Source: Myxococcales bacterium (GTDB lineage: Bacteria; Myxococcota; Polyangia; Fen-1088). Taken from it: a DNA stretch of 10,648 bases. The stretch lies in contig PMCR01000234.1 of NCBI GenBank assembly GCA_003155465.1, positions 2,740 through 13,387 of the forward strand, read 5' to 3'. A program made the translations under genes and the position numbers. The notes under the pieces were generated by a model. That model ran no database searches. It was not told where the DNA came from and worked only from the letters and a program-made list of their open reading frames with translations. Positions within the stretch are counted from its first letter, which is position 1. Every line of letters starts with the position of its first letter. Of the stretch, positions 1 through 7,120 are shown piece after piece.

Positions 1-177
<177 letters not shown>

Positions 178-235
178 ACTAGCCGCGTGGGGAGCCGGCG
201 ATCTCCGCTCGCCGCGTACCATCGCCGGGGGGTTT

Positions 236-256
236 GGGGACCCTTCGAGGGTCCCC
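236..256. terminator. Perfect hairpin between convergent genes, possible bidirectional terminator
   Basis: Bases 236-244 (GGGGACCCT) pair perfectly with 248-256 (AGGGTCCCC) around a 3-base loop, or form an 8-bp stem with a TTCGA loop. The hairpin starts 4 bases beyond the stop of the minus-strand gene (260) and about 60 bases beyond the stop of the plus-strand gene (177), which is where a shared terminator is expected. Neither side has a T tract, so a standard intrinsic terminator is only partly matched. It could instead act as an mRNA 3'-end stabiliser. Confidence 0.5.
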
Positions 257-259
257 ATG

Positions 260-490
260 TCAGCGATCGGCGTCTTTGCTGCCGACCACGGTCAAGTTCA
301 AGCCGACCTGCACGCTGAGCGGCTTGCCATCGACGGCCACGCTGATCTTGCCGTTGAAGAACCAGCCGAACGAGCCGGTCGAGAACTCCCTCTTGTCGGC
401 CACCAGCTCTTGGCCGTTGATGACCAGCTTGATGGGCTCGGCTTTTTCAATGAAGTGGGTCTTGGACAGAGGACAGGGTGATTTCGCCAT
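260..490 (-). CDS. Small conserved-looking hypothetical protein, 76 aa
   Basis: This ORF has an ATG at 488-490 and a TGA at 260-262. I judge it genuinely coding because almost every third codon position is G or C, while overlapping frames lack this bias. The protein begins MAKSPCPLSKTHF and continues with a compact alternating pattern (PIKLVINGQELVADKREF, then GSFGWFFNGKISVAVDGKP, then VQVGLNLTVVGSK). This suggests a small all-beta fold. There is no signal peptide, no membrane segment, and a single Cys (Cys6). I do not recognise a family and assign no function. It stands alone on the minus strand, convergent with the glutamate synthase gene and divergent from the histidine kinase at 636. No clear Shine-Dalgarno sequence precedes its ATG. 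Confidence 0.7.
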   Translation of the reverse strand: MAKSPCPLSKTHFIEKAEPIKLVINGQELVADKREFSTGSFGWFFNGKISVAVDGKPLSVQVGLNLTVVGSKDADR

Positions 491-586
491 GGTGTCGACA
501 GGGTAGCACAGCGCAGCCTTGCCGACGCAACCGCGCGGGAGAGAACGGCAGCAGGCCCTTCCCGGTGGTAGAGTGAATTAGTGATT

Positions 587-616
587 CTGCCCGCAAGCTC
601 TCGTCTTGCGCGGCAG
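587..616 (+). promoter_or_regulatory. Hairpin in the region upstream of the histidine kinase start
   Basis: CTGCCCGCAAG (587-597) pairs with CTTGCGCGGCAG (605-616) across a 7-base loop, giving an 11-bp stem with one bulged base. It lies 20 bases before the ATG at 636, in the 145-base gap between two divergent genes. It could be an operator, part of an mRNA leader, or chance in GC-rich DNA. No T tract follows, so it does not look like a terminator. Confidence 0.35.
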
Positions 617-622
617 ATCGGG

Positions 623-628
623 GATAAT
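623..628 (+). promoter_or_regulatory. Possible -10 element for near-leaderless transcription of the histidine kinase
   Basis: GATAAT matches the TATAAT consensus at five of six positions. It ends 7 bases before the ATG at 636, so transcription would begin at or next to the start codon. That fits the lack of a Shine-Dalgarno sequence immediately before this ATG. No convincing -35 box is seen at the usual distance, and the stem at 587-616 occupies that position. This is inferred from spacing only. Confidence 0.3.
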
Positions 629-635
629 TCCCGCC

Positions 636-1841
636 ATGGCGCAGGACCGGAATAGCCGACGGAGGAGCCGCGCAACACAAGCGTCGCCCAAACCTCGGGC
701 ACAGCGTGCATCCAAGGGCCGGCAAGCTCCTGACCTGCCCCGGCCCACCGAGCTCGCGGAGCTGCAGCGGGAAGCCTTGCTCGCCGCCACTTCCGAGGGC
801 GTGATTGTGCTGGCTGCCGACGGGGTGGTGACCAGCGCCAACCGGAACGCCAAGTCCATGCTTGGTTTGGCTGACGGAGACGTCGGGCAGTCGGTGCGCA
901 ACGTCCTGACGCGCGTCCTACTCGCCGGAAGCGACGGTGCGCCGCTGCCGGTGGAAAGCTGGCCCGGGCTTCGAGCTTTGCGCCAAGAGACGGTCCACAA
1001 CCTGGATGTCGGCATTCATCGGGAGGGCCGCACGACCTGGTTGTCCACCTGTGCGGTCCCCATCGTGCTCGACCGGGGTGCCTGTGGCGGAGCGGTGGTG
1101 ACCTTGTCGGACGTCACCATGTTGCGTGCCCTGGAACAACACCACGAGCAGTTGATCCGCTTGGTATCGCACGACATTCGCAATCCGCTGACCTCGGTCC
1201 AGCTCAACGCTCAACTTCTGCAGAAGAGCTTGGCCGAACGGTGCTTGGAGAAGGAGGAACGCCTTGCCTCAATCGTGATCGCGGCAGCGCGGCGACTGGA
1301 TGCGATGATCGAGGAACTGGTCGAATCGTCGCGTCTTCGCTCGGGACAGCTCAGGCTTGTACTGCGCCCGGTCTCCATCGAACGCGCGGTGCCCGAGATC
1401 CTGGCGCGCAATGCCTGCGCATTCGACACCACCCGGGTCAGACTGGCGCTGCCCGACGGCCCGGTCAGGGTCACAGTCGACATTGCTCGTCTGGAACGTG
1501 TCGTCACCAGTCTGCTCATCATCGCGCTGCGGAACTGTGCGGATGGCGCAGAGGTTGCGTTGCGCGTCGCCCTGGTTGGCGACGAAGTGCGCTTCGCAGT
1601 GGTCGTTCCCGGCCGAGCCCATGCGAGCGAGGATCCGCCCAGTCCCCCAAGCAGCTACTTTGGCCAGCCCAGGACCGATCACGGCTATGGGCTCGGGTTC
1701 TTCATCGCACGCATGCTGGTCGAGCGACATGGCGGCCGTCTATGGGTTGAAGGCGCACCCGACCGCGGGGCCACGCTCCATTTCGCCCTTCCCGTCAGAG
1801 GCCCAGAGGGCGCCCCTCCCCGTCCCGCCTCGATGGCATAA
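636..1841 (+). CDS. PAS-domain sensor histidine kinase with degenerate ATP-binding domain, 401 aa
   Basis: I chose the ATG at 636; the upstream in-frame TTG at 606 lies inside a hairpin and has no ribosome site. The protein has a basic disordered N-terminus (residues 1-35, rich in Arg/Ser/Ala), then a PAS-like sensor domain (about 45-155; GVIVLAADGVVTSANRNAKSML is its typical opening, ending in AVVTLSDVT). A HisKA dimerisation domain follows, with the phospho-accepting H179 in LVSHDIRNPLTSV, and then a HATPase_c-like domain (about 265-390). There is no membrane segment, so it should be cytosolic. The G2 box (GYGLGFFIA) and the end of the domain are normal. However, the N-box Asn is replaced by Ile296 (SLLIIALRN in place of N-L-L-x-N-A), and the D-x-G-x-G box is replaced by VVVPGRAHA. 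Catalytic ATP binding is therefore doubtful, and it may act as a phosphotransfer or binding partner. No response regulator with an output domain is adjacent; the next gene carries a receiver domain. Confidence 0.88.
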   Translation: MAQDRNSRRRSRATQASPKPRAQRASKGRQAPDLPRPTELAELQREALLAATSEGVIVLAADGVVTSANRNAKSMLGLADGDVGQSVRNVLTRVLLAGSDGAPLPVESWPGLRALRQETVHNLDVGIHREGRTTWLSTCAVPIVLDRGACGGAVVTLSDVTMLRALEQHHEQLIRLVSHDIRNPLTSVQLNAQLLQKSLAERCLEKEERLASIVIAAARRLDAMIEELVESSRLRSGQLRLVLRPVSIERAVPEILARNACAFDTTRVRLALPDGPVRVTVDIARLERVVTSLLIIALRNCADGAEVALRVALVGDEVRFAVVVPGRAHASEDPPSPPSSYFGQPRTDHGYGLGFFIARMLVERHGGRLWVEGAPDRGATLHFALPVRGPEGAPPRPASMA

Positions 1842-1903
1842 GAGCACGGATCGCGATGTCACTTTGCATCCGGCCGACAAGCCGGGCTGCTGGCAAGGAG
1901 GGG

Positions 1904-2014
1904 GATGCGTTGCAGCTGTCGCATTCCGCCCGCGTGATCTGGAACCTGCTGGGAAAGATGGACCTGTCCGCCTTCAACAAGGGCCGCGAGTCGGTGGAAG
2001 GGGCAGCGGGACGG
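1904..2014 (+). pseudogene. N-terminal remnant of an IS transposase (IS1182/IS5-like)
   Basis: In frame with the ATG at 1856, residues read from 1904-2014 include SHSARVIWNLLGKMDLSAF, followed by a SVEGAAGR stretch. This matches the conserved N-terminal pattern of a common transposase group (D/S-H-x-A-R-x-[IV]-W-x6-[LM]-DLS-x-[FL]-x8-EG-x2-GR). In intact members this is followed by DPK-x-L-x-ALWLYA. Here the similarity stops directly after GR, and the frame runs on as unrelated sequence to a stop at 2119, so only about 35 residues survive. No catalytic DDE region and no terminal inverted repeats are visible nearby. It is the only trace of mobile DNA in the window and explains part of the gap between the two sensor kinases. 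The family assignment is from memory of the motif. Confidence 0.55.
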
Positions 2015-2040
2015 TGGGCGTGCAGCGCGGCCATAATGCG

Positions 2041-2054
2041 GGTACCATGGTACC
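2041..2054. repeat. 14-bp perfect palindrome upstream of the hybrid kinase
   Basis: GGTACCATGGTACC is its own reverse complement. It lies about 90 bases before the hybrid kinase start, between the transposase remnant and a 7-bp direct repeat. Such a site could be an operator for a dimeric regulator. It contains back-to-back six-base palindromes (GGTACC, CCATGG), so chance or a remnant of rearrangement is also possible. Confidence 0.4.
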
Positions 2055-2092
2055 GGGGGGTGACGCCATGTGGCTTTTCCCGCTGGGAGCGT

Positions 2093-2111
2093 TCAGGTCT
2101 GATCTCAGGTC
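2093..2111. promoter_or_regulatory. Direct repeat TCAGGTC x2 upstream of the hybrid kinase
   Basis: TCAGGTC occurs at 2093-2099 and again at 2105-2111, a 12-base period (about one helical turn), ending 33 bases before the ATG at 2145. Tandem half-sites one turn apart are typical of direct-repeat binding regulators. No -10 box is clear between the repeat and the start. Low confidence, based on spacing alone. Confidence 0.25.
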
Positions 2112-2144
2112 ACAGTTAGTTTCGTGGTCCACGGGGATGGCACC

Positions 2145-4037
2145 ATGCCCACTCCGCTGACCATCCTGCTCATCGCGATCGCGGCGGTCTTCTGCCACAA
2201 CGGGTTGAACTACGCGTTTTCGCTGAGAGGCAGTCGGAAGGATCCGCTGCAGGCCCTCTTTGGCCTTCTGTGTCTTCTGGGCGCTGGCTATGCCCTGGCC
2301 TCCCTGGCGGGGTACCACGCGGTCGACGTGCCGGCCCACCTGTACGCGTCGAAGTGGCAGACGACTTTCTCGCGCTTGATCCTGATGGTGCTGCCCTGGT
2401 TCGTCGGTCTCTATTCTGACTTTCGGCCCAAGCGTCTTCTTGCCGCTCTCTCCGCAGTCTTCTTCGTCCTCGGCGTCGCCAACCTTTTCTCGGCTCACGG
2501 GATCCTCTACTCGGAGATCACCGGGTTTGTTCACCATGAGACCCCCTGGGGCGAACATCTCGCTGCGGTGGTCGGCAAGGTCTCGCCGGTCACATACCTG
2601 GCCTACGCGGCCGACCTGGTGCTCATCGCATTCTGTGCCCTGTGTGGCCATCGGCTGCTGCGACGCGGGGATCGCGGCCGTGCCTGGCGCCTGCTGGGGC
2701 TGGTGGTTTTCGCGATGGTGACCTTTGTCAACGACACCCTCCTCGACGCGGGCTGGATCCGCAGTGTGTATCTAGAGGAGTACGTCATCTTCGCTTTCCT
2801 CCTGGTCATCGGTACCTGGTTGGGCGCTCGCCGCATTCGCGCCGAGAGCAACTACCGCGCTCTGCAGGCGCAGATGCAGCAGATGCAGAAGCTGGAGAGT
2901 CTCGGTTTGCTCGCCGGCGGGGTGGCGCACGACTTCAACAACCTGCTCACCGCGGTGCTGGGCAACGCCGAGCTGGCGCTCAAGGATCTGCCCGCGTCCG
3001 CCCCTGCGCGAGAACCGCTGGGCGAGATCCGCACCATCGCCTGCCGGGCCGCCGACCTGTGCCGGCAGTTCTTGGCCTATTCGGGCCACGGCGGTTTCGC
3101 GAGCGAGCCGATCGCGCCCCAACACATCGTCGAAGAGATCTCCCGCATCCTGGAGATTTCCGTGGCGGCGAAGGTGCGCCTGGTTTTCCACTTCGCCGAA
3201 GATGTGCCCCTGATCGTGGGCGATCCGACCCAGATCCGGCAGGTGGTGATGACCCTTATCACCAATGCCTCGGAGGCCATCGGCGACCGGGAGGGCACGA
3301 TCACGCTTAGCCTGAGCAAGCGCACAATCGAGCGCAGTGCCTTGCGCGAATTCGTGGCCCATACCGACGTAGCCGAAGGAAGCTTCGTCGAGCTGGCGGT
3401 GACCGATACCGGATGTGGCATGGACGAGGCCACGCGCAGCCGCGTGTTCGAGCCTTTCTTCTCCACCAAATCCACCGGGCGCGGGCTGGGCATGGCCGCC
3501 GTGCTGGGCATCGTGCGGGGGCACAAGGGGGCCATCTGCATCGCCAGCGAGGTGGGCAAGGGCACGACCGCGACCGTGCTACTGCCTGCGGCTGGCCCCG
3601 AGGTAAGGCTTCGCGTCGAGAGACCCCCGAGCGGCCCGGCGCCACGACCCGCGGCCGCCGCGGTGCTGGTGGTGGACGACAACGCGCGTGTGCTGCAGGC
3701 CGTTTCACAACTGGTCGGGGCGCTGGGTTACCCGGTGATGACCGCTGCCAGCGGCCAGGAAGCGCTACGGATTTTTGACGAACGTCACGCGCAGATCGGG
3801 TGCGTGCTGCTTGACCTCACTATGCCCGAGATGGACGGGCTGGCGACCATGCAGGCTCTTCGCGCCGTCGATCCCACGGCTAGCATTGTGCTATCGAGCG
3901 GGTACAGCGAGCAGTCGGTGCGGCGCCGCATATGTGGGGACGGCCCCACCCGTTTTCTGCAGAAGCCGTTCGTGGAGGACGATCTGAAGGCCGCGATCGA
4001 GTCGGCAATGCAGTCAAGTGAGAGTGGAAGCGAATGA
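2145..4037 (+). CDS. Seven-helix membrane hybrid sensor histidine kinase with C-terminal receiver domain, 630 aa
   Basis: I chose the ATG at 2145 because GGGGA lies 7 bases upstream; an in-frame GTG at 2124 would add 7 residues. The N-terminal 230 residues form about seven hydrophobic helices (near 5-25, 36-56, 75-91, 97-116, 150-168, 182-199, 211-228), a membrane-embedded sensor of unknown ligand. A short coiled linker (QAQMQQMQKLESLG) leads to the HisKA domain with H262 in GGVAHDFNNLL, the NtrB-like group. The ATPase domain is intact: N-box TLITNASEAIG, G1 DTGCGM, and GRGLGM. The receiver domain (about 507-625) has the acidic pair D511/D512, phospho-accepting D557 in LLDLTMPEMDG, and K607 in LQKPF. 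The predicted role is autophosphorylation on H262 and transfer to D557, or out to a partner. It has no DNA-binding output. It may complement the degenerate kinase encoded just upstream, since they are on the same strand. Confidence 0.92.
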   Translation: MPTPLTILLIAIAAVFCHNGLNYAFSLRGSRKDPLQALFGLLCLLGAGYALASLAGYHAVDVPAHLYASKWQTTFSRLILMVLPWFVGLYSDFRPKRLLAALSAVFFVLGVANLFSAHGILYSEITGFVHHETPWGEHLAAVVGKVSPVTYLAYAADLVLIAFCALCGHRLLRRGDRGRAWRLLGLVVFAMVTFVNDTLLDAGWIRSVYLEEYVIFAFLLVIGTWLGARRIRAESNYRALQAQMQQMQKLESLGLLAGGVAHDFNNLLTAVLGNAELALKDLPASAPAREPLGEIRTIACRAADLCRQFLAYSGHGGFASEPIAPQHIVEEISRILEISVAAKVRLVFHFAEDVPLIVGDPTQIRQVVMTLITNASEAIGDREGTITLSLSKRTIERSALREFVAHTDVAEGSFVELAVTDTGCGMDEATRSRVFEPFFSTKSTGRGLGMAAVLGIVRGHKGAICIASEVGKGTTATVLLPAAGPEVRLRVERPPSGPAPRPAAAAVLVVDDNARVLQAVSQLVGALGYPVMTAASGQEALRIFDERHAQIGCVLLDLTMPEMDGLATMQALRAVDPTASIVLSSGYSEQSVRRRICGDGPTRFLQKPFVEDDLKAAIESAMQSSESGSE

Positions 4038-4079
4038 TCATGGAAGACCCCATTCCGCGTTTTGCAGGGTCTGTGGCAC

Positions 4080-4105
4080 CCGCTCTGGCGGGAGCGGTTT
4101 CTCTT
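4080..4105 (+). terminator. Weak intrinsic-terminator-like hairpin after the hybrid kinase
   Basis: CCGCTC (4080-4085) pairs with GAGCGG (4092-4097) around a 6-base loop and is followed by TTTCTCTT (4098-4105). The position, 43 bases past the hybrid kinase stop and before the next gene, suits a terminator. The stem is short and the T run is interrupted. Confidence 0.35.
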
Positions 4106-4187
4106 GTCGCTGGGGCGGCGCTGACCTTGTAGAATTGGCCTTCCAAGATTTTGGCCGGTTAGGCGGCATCTTCCCATTTTCGAGACC

Positions 4188-5630
4188 ATGGAAATCATAG
4201 GTCAGCGCATCAATAACTACGAGGTTCGCCGCTTGATTGGTGAGGGTGGAATGGGCGCGGTGTACCTGGCCGAGCATGTGGTGATGGGTCGGAAGGCGGC
4301 GATCAAGGTCCTTCGGCGCGAGTTGTCCGAGGATGAGACCCTGGTCGCACGGTTCATGAACGAGGCGCGTGCCGCCAATGCGATTGGCCACCCGAACATC
4401 GTCGACATCGTCGATGTCGGCCGTCTGCCCGACGGGATCCCCTACATGATGATGGAGTATCTGGTGGGGGAGGATCTGTCCAAGCGCCTGGCCCGGAGTG
4501 GCCGGCTGTCGCTTGAACAGGCGCTACCCATCGCGGTGCAGGCGTGTTCCGCCATCAGCGCAGCCCACGACAAGGGCATCGTTCACCGGGATCTCAAACC
4601 AGAGAATCTCTTTCTGGTTCCTGACGTCACGGCGCCCGGACGCGAGCGCGTGAAGGTCCTCGATTTCGGCATCGCCAAGCTTCGCAAGGACTTCGTCGGC
4701 GCGGCGGTCAAGACCAGGACGGGCTCACTGTTCGGGACGCCGCAGTACATGTCCCCGGAACAATGCCAGGGTATCGCGGAAGGAGTTGACCACCGGTCGG
4801 ACATCTATTCGTTCGGGATCATCCTGTACCAGATGCTGTGCGGCTCGCCTCCCTTCGTCAGCCCGGGAATCGGCGAGATCATGCTGATGCATGTTTCACG
4901 TGCGCCTGATCCACCCTCGGCACGCTGTCCAGACATTCCCTCGTGGATGGAGAAGGTGATCCTCTGCGCCATGGAGAAGAAAGCAGAGCACCGCTTCCAG
5001 ACCATGGCCGCCTTGGTGTCCGCGCTGGGAGGCGCCCCGGTGGCCACCCTGATGGTACCTGACGCTGACCTTTCGACCACGTCGATCCTGGGTCCTTCGG
5101 CTTCGCCAGGGTCAACCCGTCAGTTGTCAAAGGAGGCGCTGACCGGGAATGCGGGCTCGGGCCTGCGCCACGCAAGCAGAACCACGCTCAGCCCCCACGT
5201 GGCGGACCAGTATGCGGTCACGCTGGTCACGGCACGCCGGCGAGGTCTCATCCTGGGAGGTGCGATTGCCGCCGCTGGTCTGCTTCTTCTTCTGGTCTAT
5301 TTGCTGCTGGGGCGCTCGGGTAGCGCAAAGTCCACAGTCAGGGCTTTGCCCCAGGAGGCCAGCCAACCGTCAAGGATGCCGGCTGCCCGGCCCCCTGAGC
5401 CCGCGCCCGAACCGCCCCCGACTGTGGCGCCCGGGCCCTCGCCGGCCGAGGAGGACTTCGGGACCCCGCGGCCCGCTGCGAAGACCCAGAAGCCGGTCAA
5501 CTCGGACGGGGCTCTATCCCGAGGCGCCCGCCCGGGACGCTCCACGCACGCCTTGGCAAAGGGCAAGAGTTCAGGCGGCGGACGCGCGGCTGCTCAGTCG
5601 GCGCCAACCGAAACTGCCGAGAAGTGGTAG
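4188..5630 (+). CDS. Hanks-type serine/threonine protein kinase with C-terminal transmembrane anchor, 480 aa
   Basis: The start is the ATG at 4188; the kinase fold begins within ten residues, so little room exists for another start. The domain spans about residues 11-270 with all catalytic elements: Gly-rich loop [13 protein letters not shown] (18-30), ATP-anchoring K40 in [14 protein letters not shown] with catalytic D135, DFG with D159, the activation-segment end [10 protein letters not shown], and DIYSFG. It should therefore be active and phosphorylate Ser/Thr in cytosolic proteins. A linker of about 80 residues, rich in Ser/Thr, leads to one membrane helix (about 353-375; [20 protein letters not shown]). 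A tail of about 105 residues, rich in Pro/Ala/Arg and lacking any recognisable sensor such as PASTA, lies beyond the membrane. This architecture is common in myxobacteria. No substrate, phosphatase or FHA protein is encoded beside it. The gene starts 150 bases after the hybrid kinase and is probably a separate unit. Confidence 0.93.
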   Translation: MEIIGQRINNYEVRRLIGEGGMGAVYLAEHVVMGRKAAIKVLRRELSEDETLVARFMNEARAANAIGHPNIVDIVDVGRLPDGIPYMMMEYLVGEDLSKRLARSGRLSLEQALPIAVQACSAISAAHDKGIVHRDLKPENLFLVPDVTAPGRERVKVLDFGIAKLRKDFVGAAVKTRTGSLFGTPQYMSPEQCQGIAEGVDHRSDIYSFGIILYQMLCGSPPFVSPGIGEIMLMHVSRAPDPPSARCPDIPSWMEKVILCAMEKKAEHRFQTMAALVSALGGAPVATLMVPDADLSTTSILGPSASPGSTRQLSKEALTGNAGSGLRHASRTTLSPHVADQYAVTLVTARRRGLILGGAIAAAGLLLLLVYLLLGRSGSAKSTVRALPQEASQPSRMPAARPPEPAPEPPPTVAPGPSPAEEDFGTPRPAAKTQKPVNSDGALSRGARPGRSTHALAKGKSSGGGRAAAQSAPTETAEKW

Positions 5631-5728
5631 CGCGCAGTTTGAGGGACGTCCCCGCGGCCGCCCCCAAATCCCACGATAGGCGCAGAAGATCGTAGACGTG
5701 GCCGTGGTCGTCGGCGATCCTTCACGGC

Positions 5729-7120
5729 GTGACGGCCGCGCGTCCCCCCTCCGTCTTGGTCATCGGTCTCGATTGTCTTTCCCCGGATTTGGTTTTCGAT
5801 CGCTACCGCGAGCACCTGCCGACCTTCGCTGCGCTCATGCGCCAGGGCACATGGGGCCCGCTGCGCAGCGCGGATCCGCCCATCACGATTCCGGCCTGGA
5901 CCTGCATGATGACCGGGGTGTCAGCCTCGCGTCTGGGATTGTACGGGTTTCGCCATCGGCGGTTGGGCAGCTACTCCGACAAGTACCTGGCCAACTCCAC
6001 GCATGTGCGCGTGCCACGGGTGTGGGAGGTGCTTTCGCGCGCGGGCCACTCGGTGGGCGTGCTGGGCGTTCCCCAGACCTGGCCGCCCGCACCGGTCAAC
6101 GGATTCCTGGTCAGCGACGCGCCTGCGATGGGAAGCACCGCTTTCACCTTTCCGGCCGAGCTGGAGGCGGAAATCGAGCGAGCGGTGGGTCGCTATCAAT
6201 TCGACGTGGAAGGATTCCGCATGGCCGATCCAGACCGCGTCTTGGACGCCATTCGGGCCAACACCCGCCAGCGTTTCGAGATCTTCCGTGCGCTTTCCAC
6301 CTCGCGCGGGGGCGACTTCCTGATGATGGTGGACATGGGTCCCGATCGAATACACCACCTCTTCTACCGTCACTGCGATCCGTCCCATCCACGCCACCGG
6401 CCTGCTCATCGCCATGGCGGCGCGGTGCTCGACTACTACCGGCTGCTTGATGCAGAGATGGCGCGCACGCTGCACCTCGCGCCGGCCGACTGCCATGTGC
6501 TGGTGGTTTCCGACCACGGGGCCCAGCCCATGCTGGGTGGATTCTGCCTCAACGACTGGCTGATCGCGCACGGCTGGCTGCGGCTCAAGCATCCTGTGCC
6601 CGCGGTGCGGGATTTTCACGAAGGCTTGGTCGATTGGCCCAAGACGCGCGCCTGGGCGTGGGGCGGACACTCGGGCCGCATCTTCCTCAACCTGCGCGGG
6701 CGCGAGCCTGACGGTACCGTGGCGCCCGGTGAAGCGACTGCGGTGTTGGAAGAGATCGCGCGGGCTCTGGAGGCAGAGCAGGATCCGAGCGGACGCCCCA
6801 TGGTCAACCGGGTGCTGCGCATGGGCGGGCCGGAGCTGCCCGAACCGGCCGGCGATCACCCCGATCTTCTCGTCTACCTCGGCGACATGCGCTGGCGTGC
6901 CCTGGGATCGATTGGACACGCGGACCTTTTCCAGCAGGAGAACGACACGGGCGCCGACGATGCCAGCCATCACCCGATGGGCGTGTTCATTCATCGCGGG
7001 CCCGGCCGTGGGCAGGGCTTCCGCGCGGGCTTGCGCATCCTGGATGTCGCCCCGACCATCCTGTCCTGGTTCAATCTGCCGCCGGTCGACGGGTGTGACG
7101 GTAGGGTGCTGGATCTGTAG
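5729..7120 (+). CDS. AlkP-superfamily phosphodiesterase/phosphomutase-like hydrolase, 463 aa
   Basis: The likely start is GTG at 5729 (no nearby ATG fits), giving MTAARPPSVLVIGLD. The fold is the alkaline phosphatase superfamily, in the type I phosphodiesterase/nucleotide pyrophosphatase and predicted phosphohydrolase/phosphomutase branch. Visible active-site elements are metal-binding D15 in VIGLDCLSPD, the nucleophile region PPITIPAWTCMMTG with probable nucleophile T53, DMGPDRIHHLFY (D202, D206, H209/H210), VVSDHG (D262, H263) and GGHSGR (H314). The set is complete, so a two-metal hydrolase is expected. The substrate is unknown: a phosphodiester or phospho-sugar/nucleotide is usual in the family. 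No signal peptide or membrane segment is seen, so it should be cytosolic. It follows the Ser/Thr kinase by 98 bases that contain a GGGACGTCCC palindrome (5643-5652). Its TAG stop abuts the stop of the convergent sulfatase-fold gene with no base between them. Confidence 0.88.
   Translation: MTAARPPSVLVIGLDCLSPDLVFDRYREHLPTFAALMRQGTWGPLRSADPPITIPAWTCMMTGVSASRLGLYGFRHRRLGSYSDKYLANSTHVRVPRVWEVLSRAGHSVGVLGVPQTWPPAPVNGFLVSDAPAMGSTAFTFPAELEAEIERAVGRYQFDVEGFRMADPDRVLDAIRANTRQRFEIFRALSTSRGGDFLMMVDMGPDRIHHLFYRHCDPSHPRHRPAHRHGGAVLDYYRLLDAEMARTLHLAPADCHVLVVSDHGAQPMLGGFCLNDWLIAHGWLRLKHPVPAVRDFHEGLVDWPKTRAWAWGGHSGRIFLNLRGREPDGTVAPGEATAVLEEIARALEAEQDPSGRPMVNRVLRMGGPELPEPAGDHPDLLVYLGDMRWRALGSIGHADLFQQENDTGADDASHHPMGVFIHRGPGRGQGFRAGLRILDVAPTILSWFNLPPVDGCDGRVLDL

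Noticed and set aside
2772..3524. Minus-strand open frame of about 250 codons
   Set aside because: It is the antisense shadow of the hybrid kinase catalytic domains.
4073..4091. Sigma-54-like site (TGGCAC followed by CTGG at the -12 position)
   Set aside because: The -12 element has GG where GC is essential, and it overlaps the terminator-like stem.
4130..4135. TAGAAT as a -10 box for the Ser/Thr kinase gene
   Set aside because: The only TTG-type -35 candidate (TTGTCG, 4104-4109) is 20 bases away, too far for a normal promoter. It is left unannotated.
5921..6994. Long minus-strand open frame of about 357 codons
   Set aside because: It is antisense to the AlkP-superfamily gene, with no recognisable domain. 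Such frames are common opposite GC-rich coding sequence.
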